From Toxonevra muliebris (taxonomy: Eukaryota > Arthropoda > Insecta > Diptera > Pallopteridae): DNA of 64,000 nucleotides. Location of the stretch: contig OY829329.1 of assembly GCA_963691655.1 (NCBI GenBank), positions 55,999,408-56,063,407 of the forward strand. Reading direction: 5' to 3'. The position numbers and the translations under genes are program-made. Of the stretch, positions 24,341-36,339 are shown one piece after another (the first letter of the stretch is position 1; each line of letters opens with the position of its first letter). The notes under the pieces are model-generated. The model did no database searches, was not told the origin of the DNA, and was given only the letters and a program-made list of their open reading frames with translations.

Positions 24341-25490
24341 TCTGAGTGCTGTATTCTTGAATACTTCTTTTACTGTTCCAACAAAAAAAAAAGAAAAAGT
24401 TGTTATCATACTAAAGAAATAAGAAAGTTTCAGTGTCTATTCTGTAGCACATTTTTACAGAGCTTAAGGCCCTGTTTTTATTATAGTTGGACCAGCTCAA
24501 ACTTTGGAGAAAGGTATTCAAAAAGATATCTGAAATCTGATATCGAATTGAAATAGTCTGAAGAAAACTGAAAATTCTGAAGTACATTTGATTGTTCTTA
24601 AGTAAAAATGAAATATTCTGAAATTGATTTGAAATTTCCAGAAGTACTTTTGAAAAACGTAAATATCGAAAGTTTAATTAGTGGTTCTAAATCGGTTTTT
24701 CTTAAACCATTCATTATATTGAAATCATTACACTATTTTTACTCCTTTCCTAAATCGGAGGATTTTTTTTTTTTTAATTCACTATTGGCTTTTCTCAGTG
24801 TACTCAAACATGTATAAAAAGACAATTTTATATGCATGCTTATTTGTAAATTTTTGCCCACTCAAAGCTATAAGTTCATTGATGACGATGTTTTTGTTTT
24901 TTTTTTTTTTTTCTTTGGCGACTAACACTCGAATTCTTTTATCTTTAAAACTTATTTCACTTCTTTAACCACTTAAAGATTCACATTGATTAATGTTACT
25001 TATACATTAAGACTCAAGTATTCTAACCTTAACCTTTAGTTGAAGACAATGAACTAAACTGCGATTGATTTTAATTTAACAAAATCCAAGTGCTATAAAT
25101 AATAAATATAATTTGAATCATTTAACACTTTTCACAACTTTTCAGATTTTCTCCAAACTTAAAATAAAATTTCTTTCAAAACTTTTTAAATTATTAGTAA
25201 TTACAATGCATCACTAACCTCTAGCAAGCCTTAGTATTTAGTGAAGGTCGAAAAGGTTGTTTATGCTACTAACCACAAGTAGTTGAGAGTGGTGGGCCTT
25301 ACTTTAAAATATAAACGAAGACACAAATATTTCATGCCTAAAAGTATGCAATTACTTAAAACTTATTTTAAATATTTCTCAGATATGTAGGTATTTATAA
25401 AATTTTAATGGAGTATAAAATTATTAGAAAATTATTTTGCTTTTTATTAGTATATGTCACGTTCTTTAAGAATGCGACTTCAAATTTTTA
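24341..25490. other. Upstream region of the first odorant receptor
   Basis: It contains a degenerate TCTGAAAT/GAAATATTCTGAAATTG array (about 24490-24690) like that at 2330-2830, T runs, and the 5' flank of the receptor. No gene. Confidence 0.5.
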
Positions 25491-25500
25491 ATATAAAAGC
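25491..25500 (+). promoter_or_regulatory. TATA box of odorant receptor 1
   Basis: ATATAAAAGC lies about 65-70 bp before the ATG at 25563. The other three receptor genes have a comparable box upstream of their start codons, which supports it. Start of transcription not determined. Confidence 0.55.
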
Positions 25501-25562
25501 TTTGGTGATTGCACAAAATTGCATTAGTAACCAACTGACTGCCCAAATGTGTTATTAAAAAA

Positions 25563-28500
25563 ATGTACGAAAATCTAAAATTATTCCACATAAGTGTAAA
25601 ACTATGGCGTTTTCTTGGTTTCATAGAATTTGTCAATAGACGGCAAGCATTTGCGTTTATTTCGATACCATTGCTAACGAATTTCTTCCAAGTCTTAAAT
25701 ATTTATATGGTTTGGGGTCGATTTGAAGAGGTAACGCTAAATTTCTTTATGCTGGCAATTTTGTTTAATGGTTCTCTGCGTATATTGACGGTGGTGTTGC
25801 ATGAGCGAAAATTTAGTGCATTTATGCAAAATATTGCAAAATGGTATCGAGATGCAGAGGTAAGCAACTAAATAAAATATTTAAAAATTACTAAAAATTC
25901 TACCCATTATTTAGAAATACAATGATTCTGATACTTTGGATCTTTTAAATGAAATTGCTATACGTTCGCGTAACTTTTCCAGAATGACTAATATTGTTAC
26001 TTTAGTGGGTACTATTTTGGGAACAGTAAATCCATTGATACAAAATAAGCGACGTAAGATTGGATGTACTAGACACTCACTACCCGCCTAAAGTTTGATA
26101 TAAGAATACTTGCTTTCTGGAATTAGTACTAGAATTAAACTGTGGTTGAACTTTAGTACAAATTTCAAAATGAGCGACCTTAAGCGAGTAGAGAGAAAAC
26201 TACTAAAATTTAGTTTATACTTTTCATCTTTCTTTTTTAGAATTTATTTTCAACATCTATGTACCTGGTTTAGATGTCCAACAAAGTCCATTATATGAAA
26301 TTATTTATGCGATTCAAACGTTTATTGTTATACCATTTAGTTATTGCACATATCTACCATTTGCCAATCTTTTTATGGCTTGGCTTATGTTTGGTGTTGG
26401 CATTTTAAAAAGTTTACGTTTAAAAATTGAGAAATTGAATGATATTAATGATGTCGATGTATTGCTGCGTGAAATTAAAAAGTGTGTTCGATATCATAAT
26501 AAGATAATAAGGTAAATAACTAGCTTAACACTGTTCAACAGCCAAAAATGAGCAGAGACGGGAAACGTGTAATGGGGGGTCGCTGAGTCCGTGGTCCGTT
26601 TTGCTTTGCTACCTCACAATTTTTTTATTGACATCAAAAATTTTATAATTGAAAAAAAAAAAAATTAAAAATGCAGTTCATATTTTTTTTCATCAAAACA
26701 TCCATTTTTACAAAAAAAAAATTTAAATTTTTTTTAATTTTTCAACTTAAAAAATTTTTTTTTTAATTTTTTTTTTAATTTTTTTTTTAATTGTTTGTTT
26801 TTTCGTAATTTTTTTCATCCTCATTATCATCGCACACTTTCTCCAAGAAAGTAACTTGGGAAAAAAAATTTTGTGAACCTGGTTCAGGAACGGCTCAGCA
26901 ACAAGGTGTCATATGGCACCGTTAGGTAAGCCATTAGTTAAGCAACAACGAGATAAAAGTGTACGTTGATATCGAGGATGAAAAAAATGACAAAAAATAA
27001 AGGAATTATAAAAAAAAAATTTAAAAAAAAAATTTTAAAGTTAAAAATAAAAAAAATCGAAAATTTTTTTATTTTTAAAGTTGAAAATAAAAAAAATCGA
27101 AAATTTTTTTTTTTTGTAAAAATTGATGTTTTGATGAAAAAAAATATGGACTGCATTTTTAATTTTTTTTTTTTTTCAATTTTAAAAATTTTGGATGTCA
27201 ATAAAAAAATTTCGGTTTCGGACTTAGCGATCCCTCATTACCCTAAGTGCACTTGTCCCGTCTCGGCTCGTTTTCAAAAGTTTTCGTTTGTAGAACAGTG
27301 TAATCATTTAATATATAGTAAATTATTAAACAGTTGTCTTTTTTTTAGATATCGCAATGATTTAGAAGGTTTGGTTTCATTTTTAACACTTGTGGATGTT
27401 ACGATTTTTGGATTTAGTTTCTGCATGATTTGTTTTCTAATTAAAATAGTAAGTAAAAACCAACAAAATAGGAATGATTAATAATCAAAGTTGTAAATAT
27501 GCAAGTACCGATACAAGCACCAGTTTAAGTACCAATATAAGTACAAGTACAAATATAACCATCGGTAAAAGTAGTAGAAAAATACCACTGCAAGTACCAC
27601 AATAAATACAGATACCAGTATAAATACAAGTACCAGTATCAATACCAGTATCGATAAGTAGCGTATCCAGGGAGGGGGAGGGGAGGCTATAGGGGCTGCA
27701 GCCCGCCCCTCCCCACCCCCCTGAACCCGACAATCTTATAGTAAACAGCAATTTTTGAGAAATCAAAAATATTTAGATTTTTCCAAAAAAAAAAAAAGCC
27801 ATCAGCAGTGAAAAGTTTATACTTTCAACAAACGAAAAACTTTAGAATTTAATAAATTATTCTATATTATATTTTATTTTAATAATAATAATTTAAAATA
27901 AAAATTAAAATCTAGTCGGATATTTGAATCAATTCTGATTAGCCGCCAGGCTGCACGCTACAGTGCAACTGGTTATTAAATAGATTCAGACTACATTAAA
28001 TCTGCAATTTCAAAGCCAGCTTATAAATGTCTTACTTTTAGAAAGCTTGATAATGTTCTAGTTTTTGGATTGATTGAATTTTGTACTGAATTTTAGTCTG
28101 ATATTGGTTTAACTTTTCCGTTATGCCCATTTTTGATCTGAATTGTGGTTTGATTGTAAGTCAGAATTTTGTTTGATTTTAGTTTGCATTTCAATCTGAT
28201 TTTGGTTTGAGTTTTAATCCATGTTCGGTCTAAATTTTGGTTTACTTTCCAGCGTTTGCAGACCAGCGTTTGATCTGGCTTCTGGTCTAAATTTTGGTTT
28301 GGTTTTAATTTGTATTTGGCGTCTTTTTAGCCTCAGTTTTAATCTAACTATAAGCTTGAGTTGTGGTTAATATTTTCGTCTGAATTGGCTTAATTGAGTT
28401 ACTATTTTGGTCTGAATTTCGGTCCGAAATCGGTCTGAATTTTGTTTTAAAATTTGGTATGAATTCGTTTGGAAGTTTGGTCTAGTTTTTGTTTAATTTA

Positions 28501-30205
28501 TGTTAAATTTTTTTGATGTAAATATTTATCAGATTTTCCCACTAGTTTTTGGTTCTGAATTTTGGGTTACTTTCGTTCGGTATTTGGTGTCCTTTTGGCC
28601 TAAAGTTTTGTATAACTGTTGGTCTGAGTTGTGGTCTAAATTTTTTTTTTTTGAATTTTGAAATGAATTTTAAAACTGATTTTGGTTTTGATTCGGTCTG
28701 AATTTTGGGTTTTTAATCTAAGTTTTGACCTGAATTTAATCTCCGATTGCGATTCGTGGTCTGAACATTGTTATTTTTTAACCGGTTGTTGCCCGGTACC
28801 CGAAAGCGTGTACGGATCTCGTTGAAATTTAAAATGTAATGGCTTTTTCGTCTAATTAAGATATATTGACATTTTAAATAATGTATAACAGGCTTAAATA
28901 ACATATTTAATTTTTCATAAAAATGAAGTGCTTGGTGTTTGGAGTTGTGAGATCGTAAACTCACCACCAGGCCAATATTAATAGTGATATCGATGCTAAG
29001 AGTGATATGAAAATATATTTTAAAAATTCGTTTAAAGTACTATCCAAATCAACTGTTATTTTAATTTAATTCGGGTTTTTGTTTCGACCAAAAAATGACT
29101 CAAAAAATAGAGATGTATCAAAATTTTGTCTCAAAGGAAATTAAAATTTCCTTCAAATTGTTTTCTCAAGATAAATCATTTAACAATATAAATCCATCAG
29201 AAAAGTCATAATCAAGATTTTGATCTGAATTTGGTCTCATTTTGATTTGAACTTCGATCTGAAAAAAGTATTTGAATTTTAGTTTGAAATTTGGTCGAAA
29301 TTTCCGCCTAAATTTCTATACGGTTTTAGTTTAAATGTTGGCCTCAGTTTTGTTCCAGTTATCTTTTAATTTTTGACCTGTATTTGATAAAATTTTTGCA
29401 CTAGTTTTTTCTCTAGATCTGGGTTTTGATCGATTGTGAGTCTGATGTTTATCTTTTAATTTAGTAAAATCATCCCCTCCAAACCCAAATCCTAGAACCG
29501 CCACTGGTATCGATATCAATATTAGTATCATTATCAGCATCAACATCAACATCAGCATCAACATCAGCATCACTATCATTACCAGTATCAGTGCCCAACA
29601 AATTGTGGTGATTGGGGTGACCAACTGCGTAACAAATTATATATCCTCGTACACAAAATGAGCAATAAAATTTCTCTGCTATCAAATAGTAGAAAAACAT
29701 TATTTTAGAAATTATTTCAATAATAAATTTCTTGCCAATTTTCCTCAGGTCCAAGATATTGTGCTCTTACTAACAGCGTTGAGTTTCCTCAGCGCCATAT
29801 TCTGTATGCTGTTCGTGTTGTATTATCATGCGGATGATTTCTCCAGTGAGGTTTGTTATTGAAAACATAATTGACTTAAACTTTTACCGCTAATATTATT
29901 CTTTATCTGATTGTTTTTAGAGTTCCAAAATTGGCGAAGCTGCTTACAATTTGAATTGGATGCGCACTAATAAAGAGATTTGCAAAAATATTGCGATTAT
30001 AATTAAGCGTAGTCAGAAACCATTGACGGTTTGTTATTTATCAAGCAAGCTACTCCGATACTAAAATTGATTCAAAAATTACGTTTCTATTCCTATTCTA
30101 TTTCAGATTACCAATGCCGGCGTTTATCCCATGACTTTGCGTTCATTTCAATCTATTTTAAGAATTTCTTATTCGTATTTTAATCTTTTACAAAGTTTTA
30201 AATAA
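25563..30205 (+). CDS. Odorant receptor, Or43a-like, gene 1 (7 exons, intact)
   Basis: This is a seven-transmembrane insect olfactory receptor (7tm_6 family), a ligand-gated channel subunit that works with Orco in the dendrite of an olfactory neuron. The exons are 25563-25859, 25915-26053, 26241-26511, 27349-27448, 29749-29850, 29921-30028 and 30107-30205. All introns are GT/AG and the frame runs through 371 residues to TAA. Shared family blocks are MYENLKLFHISVKLWRFLGF at the start, VPGLDVQQSPLYEIIYAIQ, YLPFANLFMAWLMFGVGIL, YRNDLEGLVSF, and the C-terminal YPMTLRSFQSILRISYSYF. The C-terminal block and the SPLYE region resemble Drosophila Or43a, so I call it Or43a-like without a symbol. Intron 3 holds a fold-back element and intron 4 (2.3 kb) a hAT-like element. 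It is the only receptor here on the plus strand. Confidence 0.9.
26543..27275. mobile_element. Fold-back element in intron 3 of odorant receptor 1
   Basis: Arms of roughly 300 bp face each other: the left starts AAATGAGCAGAGACGGGA and the right ends TCCCGTCTCGGCTCGTTTT. Both arms carry long A/T homopolymer runs. The central loop has CAGGAACGGCTCAGCAACAA, which recurs at about 43715 in another part of the cluster. The transcript of this intron would fold into a long hairpin. Confidence 0.8.
27490..27655. repeat. Hexamer-type array AGTACC/AGTATC, left part
   Basis: Degenerate six-base periodicity (AAGTACC, CAGTATCAATACC). The array resumes at 29507-29625 (ATCAACATCAGC), so the hAT-like element between them was inserted into it. 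Confidence 0.7.
27656..29506. mobile_element. hAT-like non-autonomous element with 8-bp target duplication
   Basis: GTATCGAT lies at 27648-27655 and again at 29507-29514. The ends are inverted: AAGTAGCGTATCCAGG on the left and CCTAGAACCGCCACTG on the right (reverse: CAGTGGCGGTTCTAGG), each followed inside by a G- or C-rich run. The body has no transposase. It is mostly a degenerate array of TTTTGGTCTGAATTTTG units (28030-28760 and 29205-29480). A caveat is that the target lies in a repeat array rich in AGTATC, so the matching 8-mers could partly be chance. Confidence 0.65.
29507..29625. repeat. Hexamer-type array, right part
   Basis: ATCAACATCAGC-type units, continuing the array of 27490-27655 beyond the inserted element. 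Confidence 0.7.
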
Positions 30206-32321
30206 CAGTTATAGTAAAAGTATTTTACTAGAGCTACTTAGTTTATTCAGAAAAAATAGTTTAATCTTGAAAGTAAAAATAAATTTTTTTATTAATGAAT
30301 TATCAACTGGAAAATTATTATCCAAGAGCTGCAGCAGCTGCCGCTCTCAGTTAATTAATTAATATTTAACTATTGTTCAGCGTATCCTACATTTTTACAT
30401 CAACATTTTTTTCAGCTGCAACTGCAACAGTTGCTCGGTTTTAATTGCGATATGTCAGCAGAAATAACAAGAGAAAACAAATTATTTTTGACTTGACTTC
30501 GGTATTTATTTGCATACAAATTTTTTTTTTTTTTTTTTTTTGTGTTTTTTTTGTATTTATAATTAATGGCATGTTTATTGATTCATTTTCCCCAAGCAAT
30601 TTACTTTATTTGTTGTTTGTTGCTGTTACTCTTGCTCGTGTTTTCATTTTTTCTGCATGCAATTATTGATGTTATTGTTATTTATCCGTTGCATTGTTCA
30701 TATAAGTCATGCGTACATTTTATAATTAATAAGATTTTCGATTATGTTTTTTAGTATAAGTAGCAATTTATGTTTGTATATATGTGTGTTTTTTTTTTTT
30801 ACAATTTTTATTGATTATTTCATTAATTGTTACCAAGGGCGCAATAAATTTTTGAAGCCGCTATTTGGCAGTGACTTTTTAGTATTAATATTTTTTTATT
30901 CATACGTTAGTTTTTTACTTTACTCATTCTATTTGTTTAATGTTCTTCAACACTCCACTCCCCAAGTTTCACCGACTTCACCTTTAGTCTCTTACTATCA
31001 CCGACAACTGCAATATGAACAGCCTTATGTGTTGTATCACCCCCCACTTTCCCTTCCCTTATTATGATCGTTATTTCAAAAATAAAAGAAAAAATTTGAA
31101 TAAAATTTGCCCTTCTCGGCAATTTCTGAAAAACTATTGAAGTTACCTTTGCCGCTGCTAAGGAGAAGATGAGCGCTGAAAATTAGTGGGTTATGTGATT
31201 AACTAGCATCTAAAATTTATTATATTTCATAAAAAAGGGTTAGAAAAATGCATTCCAAAACCACTCCTCATATTTGGTGCCAAAAAAAAATTGAAAAGAT
31301 ATTAATCATTGAGAAAAAAATCGAATTTTTGCTTTGCTGAAGAATTTGCTCTGATAAAAACGAAATCGGTTTTATGTCATTAGTTTATTTTTTTTTAATT
31401 ATCGCAAGAGGGCATTTATACAGACGAATTATTGAGGCCACTATAACTATATAACTAAAGATCAGTGCTGTCGGAGATACTCCGATTGGAGTATTCGTAC
31501 TCCGCTCAAACCTGAATCCTCCGGTCCTACCCAATTGTAGAAAAATCCTCCTACTTAAAGACTACTTCAGATTTCAGATTTGTGAATCGGAGTTATATAT
31601 GATCCAGTTATTTTCTATAAAAAGAATGTACGCGTACAATAATAAATTTATTAAACCGAAAAATGGCAAACTTTACTTTGAATACCGCAGGTACTACATA
31701 AAATAATTGAGCAATTAATAATTAAAATGGCAATTACTTATTCAAAAATTCATAAAATATTTAAAGAATTTCATTTGGAAAATAAAAGTTATTTAAATTG
31801 TGTAGGTAGGCAAAATACCAAAATATATCCGTACTTGTGGTTACTCATAGATACAGGAAAGGGTCCATTTATACTGAAACAAGAATTTAAAAGCAAATTC
31901 TAAAAGTTGCCTGCATTAAAACGAACCCATTAAAAATCATGAAAAATAATTGGCAACTCTTGCAAAACAGCGAATATCTCTTAAACCAAAGGCGCTTAAA
32001 TAGGGCCCTTTCCTGTGAGATACAAGCTTAACATATGTATGTTTATGTAAAGATGTGTGCAACTTTCTGGCAGCAACATGCAATAATACATTTTAATTTC
32101 TATGTCAGAAAAGCCCACATATAAATAGACACATATTGACAATTACATACATATACACGCTGGCAAACGTATATACATAGGCATACGTAAAGTGATTTAT
32201 TGTGCAATTAGTGCAATGAAAATGACAACAAATTTTTTTATGGTTGGTTATACAGAATGCATGAGTATAATTACAATATGCAAAAGTATGCATAGCTTGT
32301 ATGTATGTATGTGTGTGTGCG
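30206..32321. other. Intergenic after odorant receptor 1
   Basis: T-rich runs (30520-30550, 30788-30800), GCAGCAGCTGCCGCT near 30331, and CA/TG microsatellite near 32295-32320. AATAAA occurs shortly after the receptor stop, at about 30276. No gene recognised. Confidence 0.5.
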
Positions 32322-32697
32322 TACCCACCCAGCGGTAAATGGAAGCACTAGAATAGCGCTAAACAAGTGCTTGATTGCAAGCACTTAAGTGCACTACAAG
32401 CACATGTGTTCTATGTAAATTTTAACATTGCATGTCCTAGGAGACAAGCGCTTGTTTAGTGCAATACTTTTAGCGCTAAACAAGCGCAAGAAAGAATGCA
32501 TTAGATAGGCACTTCCGCGCATTCATTCGCTGCTTCGTGCTTACTTTAGTTAAGAAAGAGAGGAGAGAGAAAAAATATCGAGTATCGATTAATGCATTCA
32601 TAATTTTTCATTGCTGCGTCATTTTATTTTATTCTTTTCTTTTGCTTTTTTGTTAGTTTTAAACCAAAAAAAAAATATATATATATATACACACATA

Positions 32698-33984
32698 TTG
32701 GGAGTATGAATGTATAAACTCGTATTTTTTTTCGTAATTTGGATATTTATTGTGAAAAAGTGATTATAAATTTATTCTTTAAAGTATTGTCCATCGTTAG
32801 CCATGACTTTTTCCCATCTTTCTGGTAGCGTACGGATTCCGGGTCGAAAGAACTCCTCATCTTTGGAGGCTATCCACGAATCGAACCATTTTTTGAGTTC
32901 TTCGAAAGAACGGAAGTGCTATTCAGCCAGGCCATGTGTCATCGATCGGAACAAGTGGTAATCAGAAGGAGCAATGTCTGGAGAATACGGCGGGTGAGGT
33001 AGCACTTCCCATTTCAGCGTTTCCAAGTATGTTTTTACTTGCCATTCAACATGCGGCCGAGCATTGTCGTGCTGAAGAATAACTTTGTCGTGTCTATTCT
33101 CATATTCTGGCCTCTTATCCTTTAATACTCGGCTCAAACGCATCAATTGTAGTCGGTAGCGGACGCCAGTGATCGTTTCATTCGGTTTCAACAGCTCATA
33201 ATACACGACACCTTTCATATCCCACCAAATACACAGCATGAGCTTGGATCCATGGATGTTCGACTTTGCCGCTGATGTTGATGCATGTCCGGGCGGTCCC
33301 CATGATTTTTTACGCTTTGGGTTATCGTAACGTATCCACTTTTCATCGCCAGTTACAATACGATGCAGAAAACCCTTTCTTTTCTGTCGTTCAGTCAGCA
33401 GTTCACATGTGAAAAATCGTCGTTCGACGTCTCTCGGCTTCAATTCGTACGGCACCCAATTTCCCTGCTTTTGAATCATTCCCAATGCTTTTAATCGTTT
33501 AGAAATGGTTGATTGATAAACTCCTAAAGATTTTGCAAGTTTTTGTTGCGTTTGACATGAATTTTCTTCGAGTAGTGCCTTCAATTCTTCATTTTCGAAC
33601 TTTTTCGGGCCGCCTGAACGTTCCCTGTCTTCAACATCAAAATCACCACTTTTGAAATGGGCATACCACACCTGATACATTCTAACGTCTATAGCACAGT
33701 CAGGATAAGCTTCAGTGAGTAAACGATGTGATTCAGTTGCGTTTTTCTTTAAATGGAAGAAGCAAATTAAAACTTCCCGCAAATGTTGTTTTGTTGGCAT
33801 GAAATTCGACATTTTCAGCTACAGTAAAACACTTTTGTAAAATTATGAAAATTATTTGACTGATCAATTCTTATAGTATTTTTGGCGCTCTTCGAGATAG
33901 AATAGCTGCCAATGTCAAAAAAATGGCGCGTATGATAGATATGAAGTTAGTCACAATTACGAGTTTATACATTCATACTCCCAA
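32698..33984 (-). mobile_element. mariner element, mauritiana-type, copy 2 (complete, 1287 bp)
   Basis: Both terminal repeats are present: TTGGGAGTATGAATGTATAA then ACTCGTA on the left and the reverse of this on the right. TA target duplications are at 32696-32697 and 33985-33986. The length is the usual one for mariner. It sits inside the element 32322-34285, so it came later. Confidence 0.95.
32772..33812 (-). pseudogene. mariner transposase with one premature stop
   Basis: The frame is open for 297 codons from ATG 33812 and contains the HTH region, GDEKWI, HDNARPH and YSPDIAPSDYHLF, so all three catalytic Asp codons are there. It stops at a TAG after MTHGLAE. Past this stop the same frame continues, including ELKKW and LPERWEKV, to TAA at 32772-32774. 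The first copy (3019-4051) has the same TAG at the same place. Confidence 0.92.
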
Positions 33985-34285
33985 TATATAATTATATTTT
34001 TATTTATTTTTTATAAAACAATTGCAAAAAAGAAATAAACTAAAACACACACACTTTTCGTCAAATTTCACAATCTTTTTTACTTCGCTGTTGCGTGAAA
34101 ATTTTCTCGTTCAGTCAATATTTCGTAACGTCTCGCTGAACGATACTCGTTTTTATTACTCAATAGAAAATTAAATTTGTTGTTCGCATCGTTGCTTTGC
34201 AATTTCCGGTTGAAATGGTGCACTTGCAAGCACTTTTTAAGCACTTAATTTTCAAGCACTTTTCTGAAAAACCGCTGGGTAGGTA

Positions 34286-35037
34286 TTTATATGTTTGTAC
34301 ATATGTGTGTGTGCACAATTTAAGTAAATATGAATACCTTTGAGATATTACTATTTGAGTTTGTTATTTGATTAAGTTAAATCAAGCCCTAAAATAAATC
34401 AAAATACAATACACACTCACTCACTCATTCGCTGGCACTATTCGTACATATTTTCGACACACAATTAAATTTTAGTTAATTAAATTATAGAATTCCTGAA
34501 ATTTTGTACTAACGTGAATGTGATTTAGTTGTTTTTTTGAAGTGAAACTTCTTTAGCGAGGGTAAATCGAATAAAAATCAAAGTTATGCTGTTGTTAGAG
34601 GAGAAGGTGGTAATATGGCCCCTGTAGGTATTATGGCCATCTATGATTTGGGTCAGTCATTAAGACGAACACATGTTTAATTAACTTTTAATACTCGTGA
34701 AGGCGCGCCTTCGCTTAATTTCTCAAAGTTATATTGCTTCTTTTGAAAACACATGGGCGAAAAAATTATTAAATATGTGAGATATTTTTTCAAGTGTATT
34801 TTTTCTATCCGTGGAAATTTAGCAACCAGCTTTCAATAATTTCAAGGTAAGTATTTTCTATTTTTGTTATCTAGTATTTTGAATTTAGTTTTTATTAACA
34901 TCGAACCCAATTGTATAATGTGGCCCCCTCTATCTGCTGGTATTATGGCACCGGGGGCCATATTAAATGAATGGAGTATAATTGCTGTGTTAAAATTATT
35001 ATTGGCCTCATTTATTGAAATTTTTATACATATTGCA
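34286..35037. other. Flank of the pogo-type relic
   Basis: AATATGGCCCC near 34613 and AATGTGGCCCCC near 34917 are related short words, possibly from the untranslated part or ends of the relic that follows. No gene. Confidence 0.4.
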
Positions 35038-36003
35038 GATGCCACGGACGCATCTTTCTTCGAACGCACCGAAAAAAAGAAAAATGTGAGATCAGGATCA
35101 AATGGAAAAGGCAGTCGAAGCAGTACGAAAAAGATTATGGAGTACAATAAAGCTGTAAAAATTTTTTGTGTACCAAGAACAACATTAAAAAGGTTCGTTA
35201 ATGAATCAGAGGTGGATAGCAGTATGTGTTATATTTCTATGTCAGGGCGTATTATTAATATTTATTTCAGATTTAGTTGTACAGAAACCACTGGGTAGAA
35301 AGTGTATACTGACGCCTTATCTGAAGAAAAAGTTGATCGAGTTTTATTTATGGAAACTAAATTTTATGGCCTGACACGTGTGGATGTCAGAAGAATGGCT
35401 TATCAATTATCCACAAAAAATAACATCGCAAATCCATTTAAAAACGGGGTAGAAGGTAGAGTATAGCTGCATCATTTCCTCGCTAGACATAAAACCCAAT
35501 TATCTTTCAAGAAACCAACAGGTGCTTCATATGCTCGAGTCAAAGGCTTTAATCGCGCAACAGTTAATGACTTTTTTTTTTTACATTTTAGAAGCCGAGT
35601 ACACAAAGAGACAGTATCCTCCAGACCGCATATTCAACGTAAATGAAACTGGGTTGACAATTGCGCTGACAAAAATTCCAGAAGTAATAGGCAAAAAGGG
35701 GAAGAAACAAATGGGAGCTGAAATAGTTGCAAAATGAGTATCATTAACGATCTTGGTTTGTTGCATGAGTGCTGGAGGAACCTACGTACCATCAATGATG
35801 ATATTCCCAAGAAAAAACTTTTCCGATGTTTTTTTGATGAAAGGGGCACCATCAGGTTCTCTTGGGGAAAGTTCATCCCTCGGCTTGGGTACAATTGAAT
35901 TTGTACCATTCCGTGTACATTTGAACATATCCTAGAAAAAACAAATCCGACAGAAAAGTCTCCAGTTCTTCTTATTCTTGATGGGCATTACAGTTCCAAA
36001 CGA
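35038..36003 (+). pseudogene. pogo/jerky-type transposase relic
   Basis: Pieces in several frames follow the family order. They are ATGCCACGGAC at 35041, an HTH part (MEKAVEAVRK, then YNKAVKIFCVPRTTLKRFV), FYGLTRVDVRRMAYQLSTKN with a second HTH (KPTGASYARVKGFNRATVND), and then the DDE part. There the expected NVDETG reads NVNETG near 35636, so the first catalytic Asp has become Asn. CCMSAGGTYVPSMMIFPRK follows and PVLLILDGHYSS near 35962 holds the second Asp. Frameshifts and stops (for example TAG near 35465 and TGA near 35735) break it. The third catalytic residue is cut away by the junction with the next relic. Confidence 0.8.
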
Positions 36004-36015
36004 CAAAGATACGGC

Positions 36016-36339
36016 TTGCATCTTTTGTGGTGGGAAATGGATTTAAATTTGCAACAACGAACATGTATAAAATTTTGCGTAAAAAACGGATTTAATGGTG
36101 CGCGAACGTTGGAAATGTTGGAAAAGTTTTTCGGCAATGATTCTCTAAAAATTAGTCGTGAGTCAATCGAAGATGATGAACGCAGTGGCAGATCATCGAC
36201 ATCGAAAACCGACGTAAATGTTGATAAAGTAAAAGAAATTTTGATCAATAACCGCAAATTAACCATCAAAGAGTATTATTTGGGCGTTATGAGGCGTTTG
36301 CGTGACGCAATTCGCCGAAAGAGACCAGAATCTGAATAA
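36016..36339 (+). pseudogene. Internally deleted mariner transposase fragment (different subfamily)
   Basis: The 107-codon frame starts near the N-terminal HTH of a SETMAR-type mariner transposase (QQRTCIKFCVKNGFNGARTL, EDDERSGRSSTSKTD, VKEILINNRKLTI). It then jumps to a far C-terminal block, YYLGVMRRLRDAIRRKRPE. A short stretch is also missing before EDDERSGR. The whole catalytic domain is absent. It starts within about 15-40 bp of the end of the pogo-type relic, so the two relics are joined. Confidence 0.8.

Larger units (their letters stand above)
32322..34285. mobile_element. Non-autonomous DNA transposon with 15-bp ends, split by a mariner
   Basis: The left end TACCCACCCAGCGGT (32322-32336) matches the reverse of the right end ACCGCTGGGTAGGTA (34271-34285) with one mismatch. 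Inside both ends are clusters of AAGCACTT / AAGTGCTT words, a pattern seen as subterminal binding sites in hAT- and P-like elements. Taking out the mariner at 32698-33984 leaves about 675 bp with no transposase. I found no convincing target duplication, so the superfamily is open. Confidence 0.7.

Noticed and set aside
26966..27481. 171-codon frame
   Set aside because: It runs through A/T-rich fold-back sequence into exon 4 of receptor 1; only the exon part (27349-27448) is real.
29331..29754. Asp-rich and Met/Leu-rich frames on the minus strand
   Set aside because: Products of the ATCAAC hexamer array and the hAT-like element tail.
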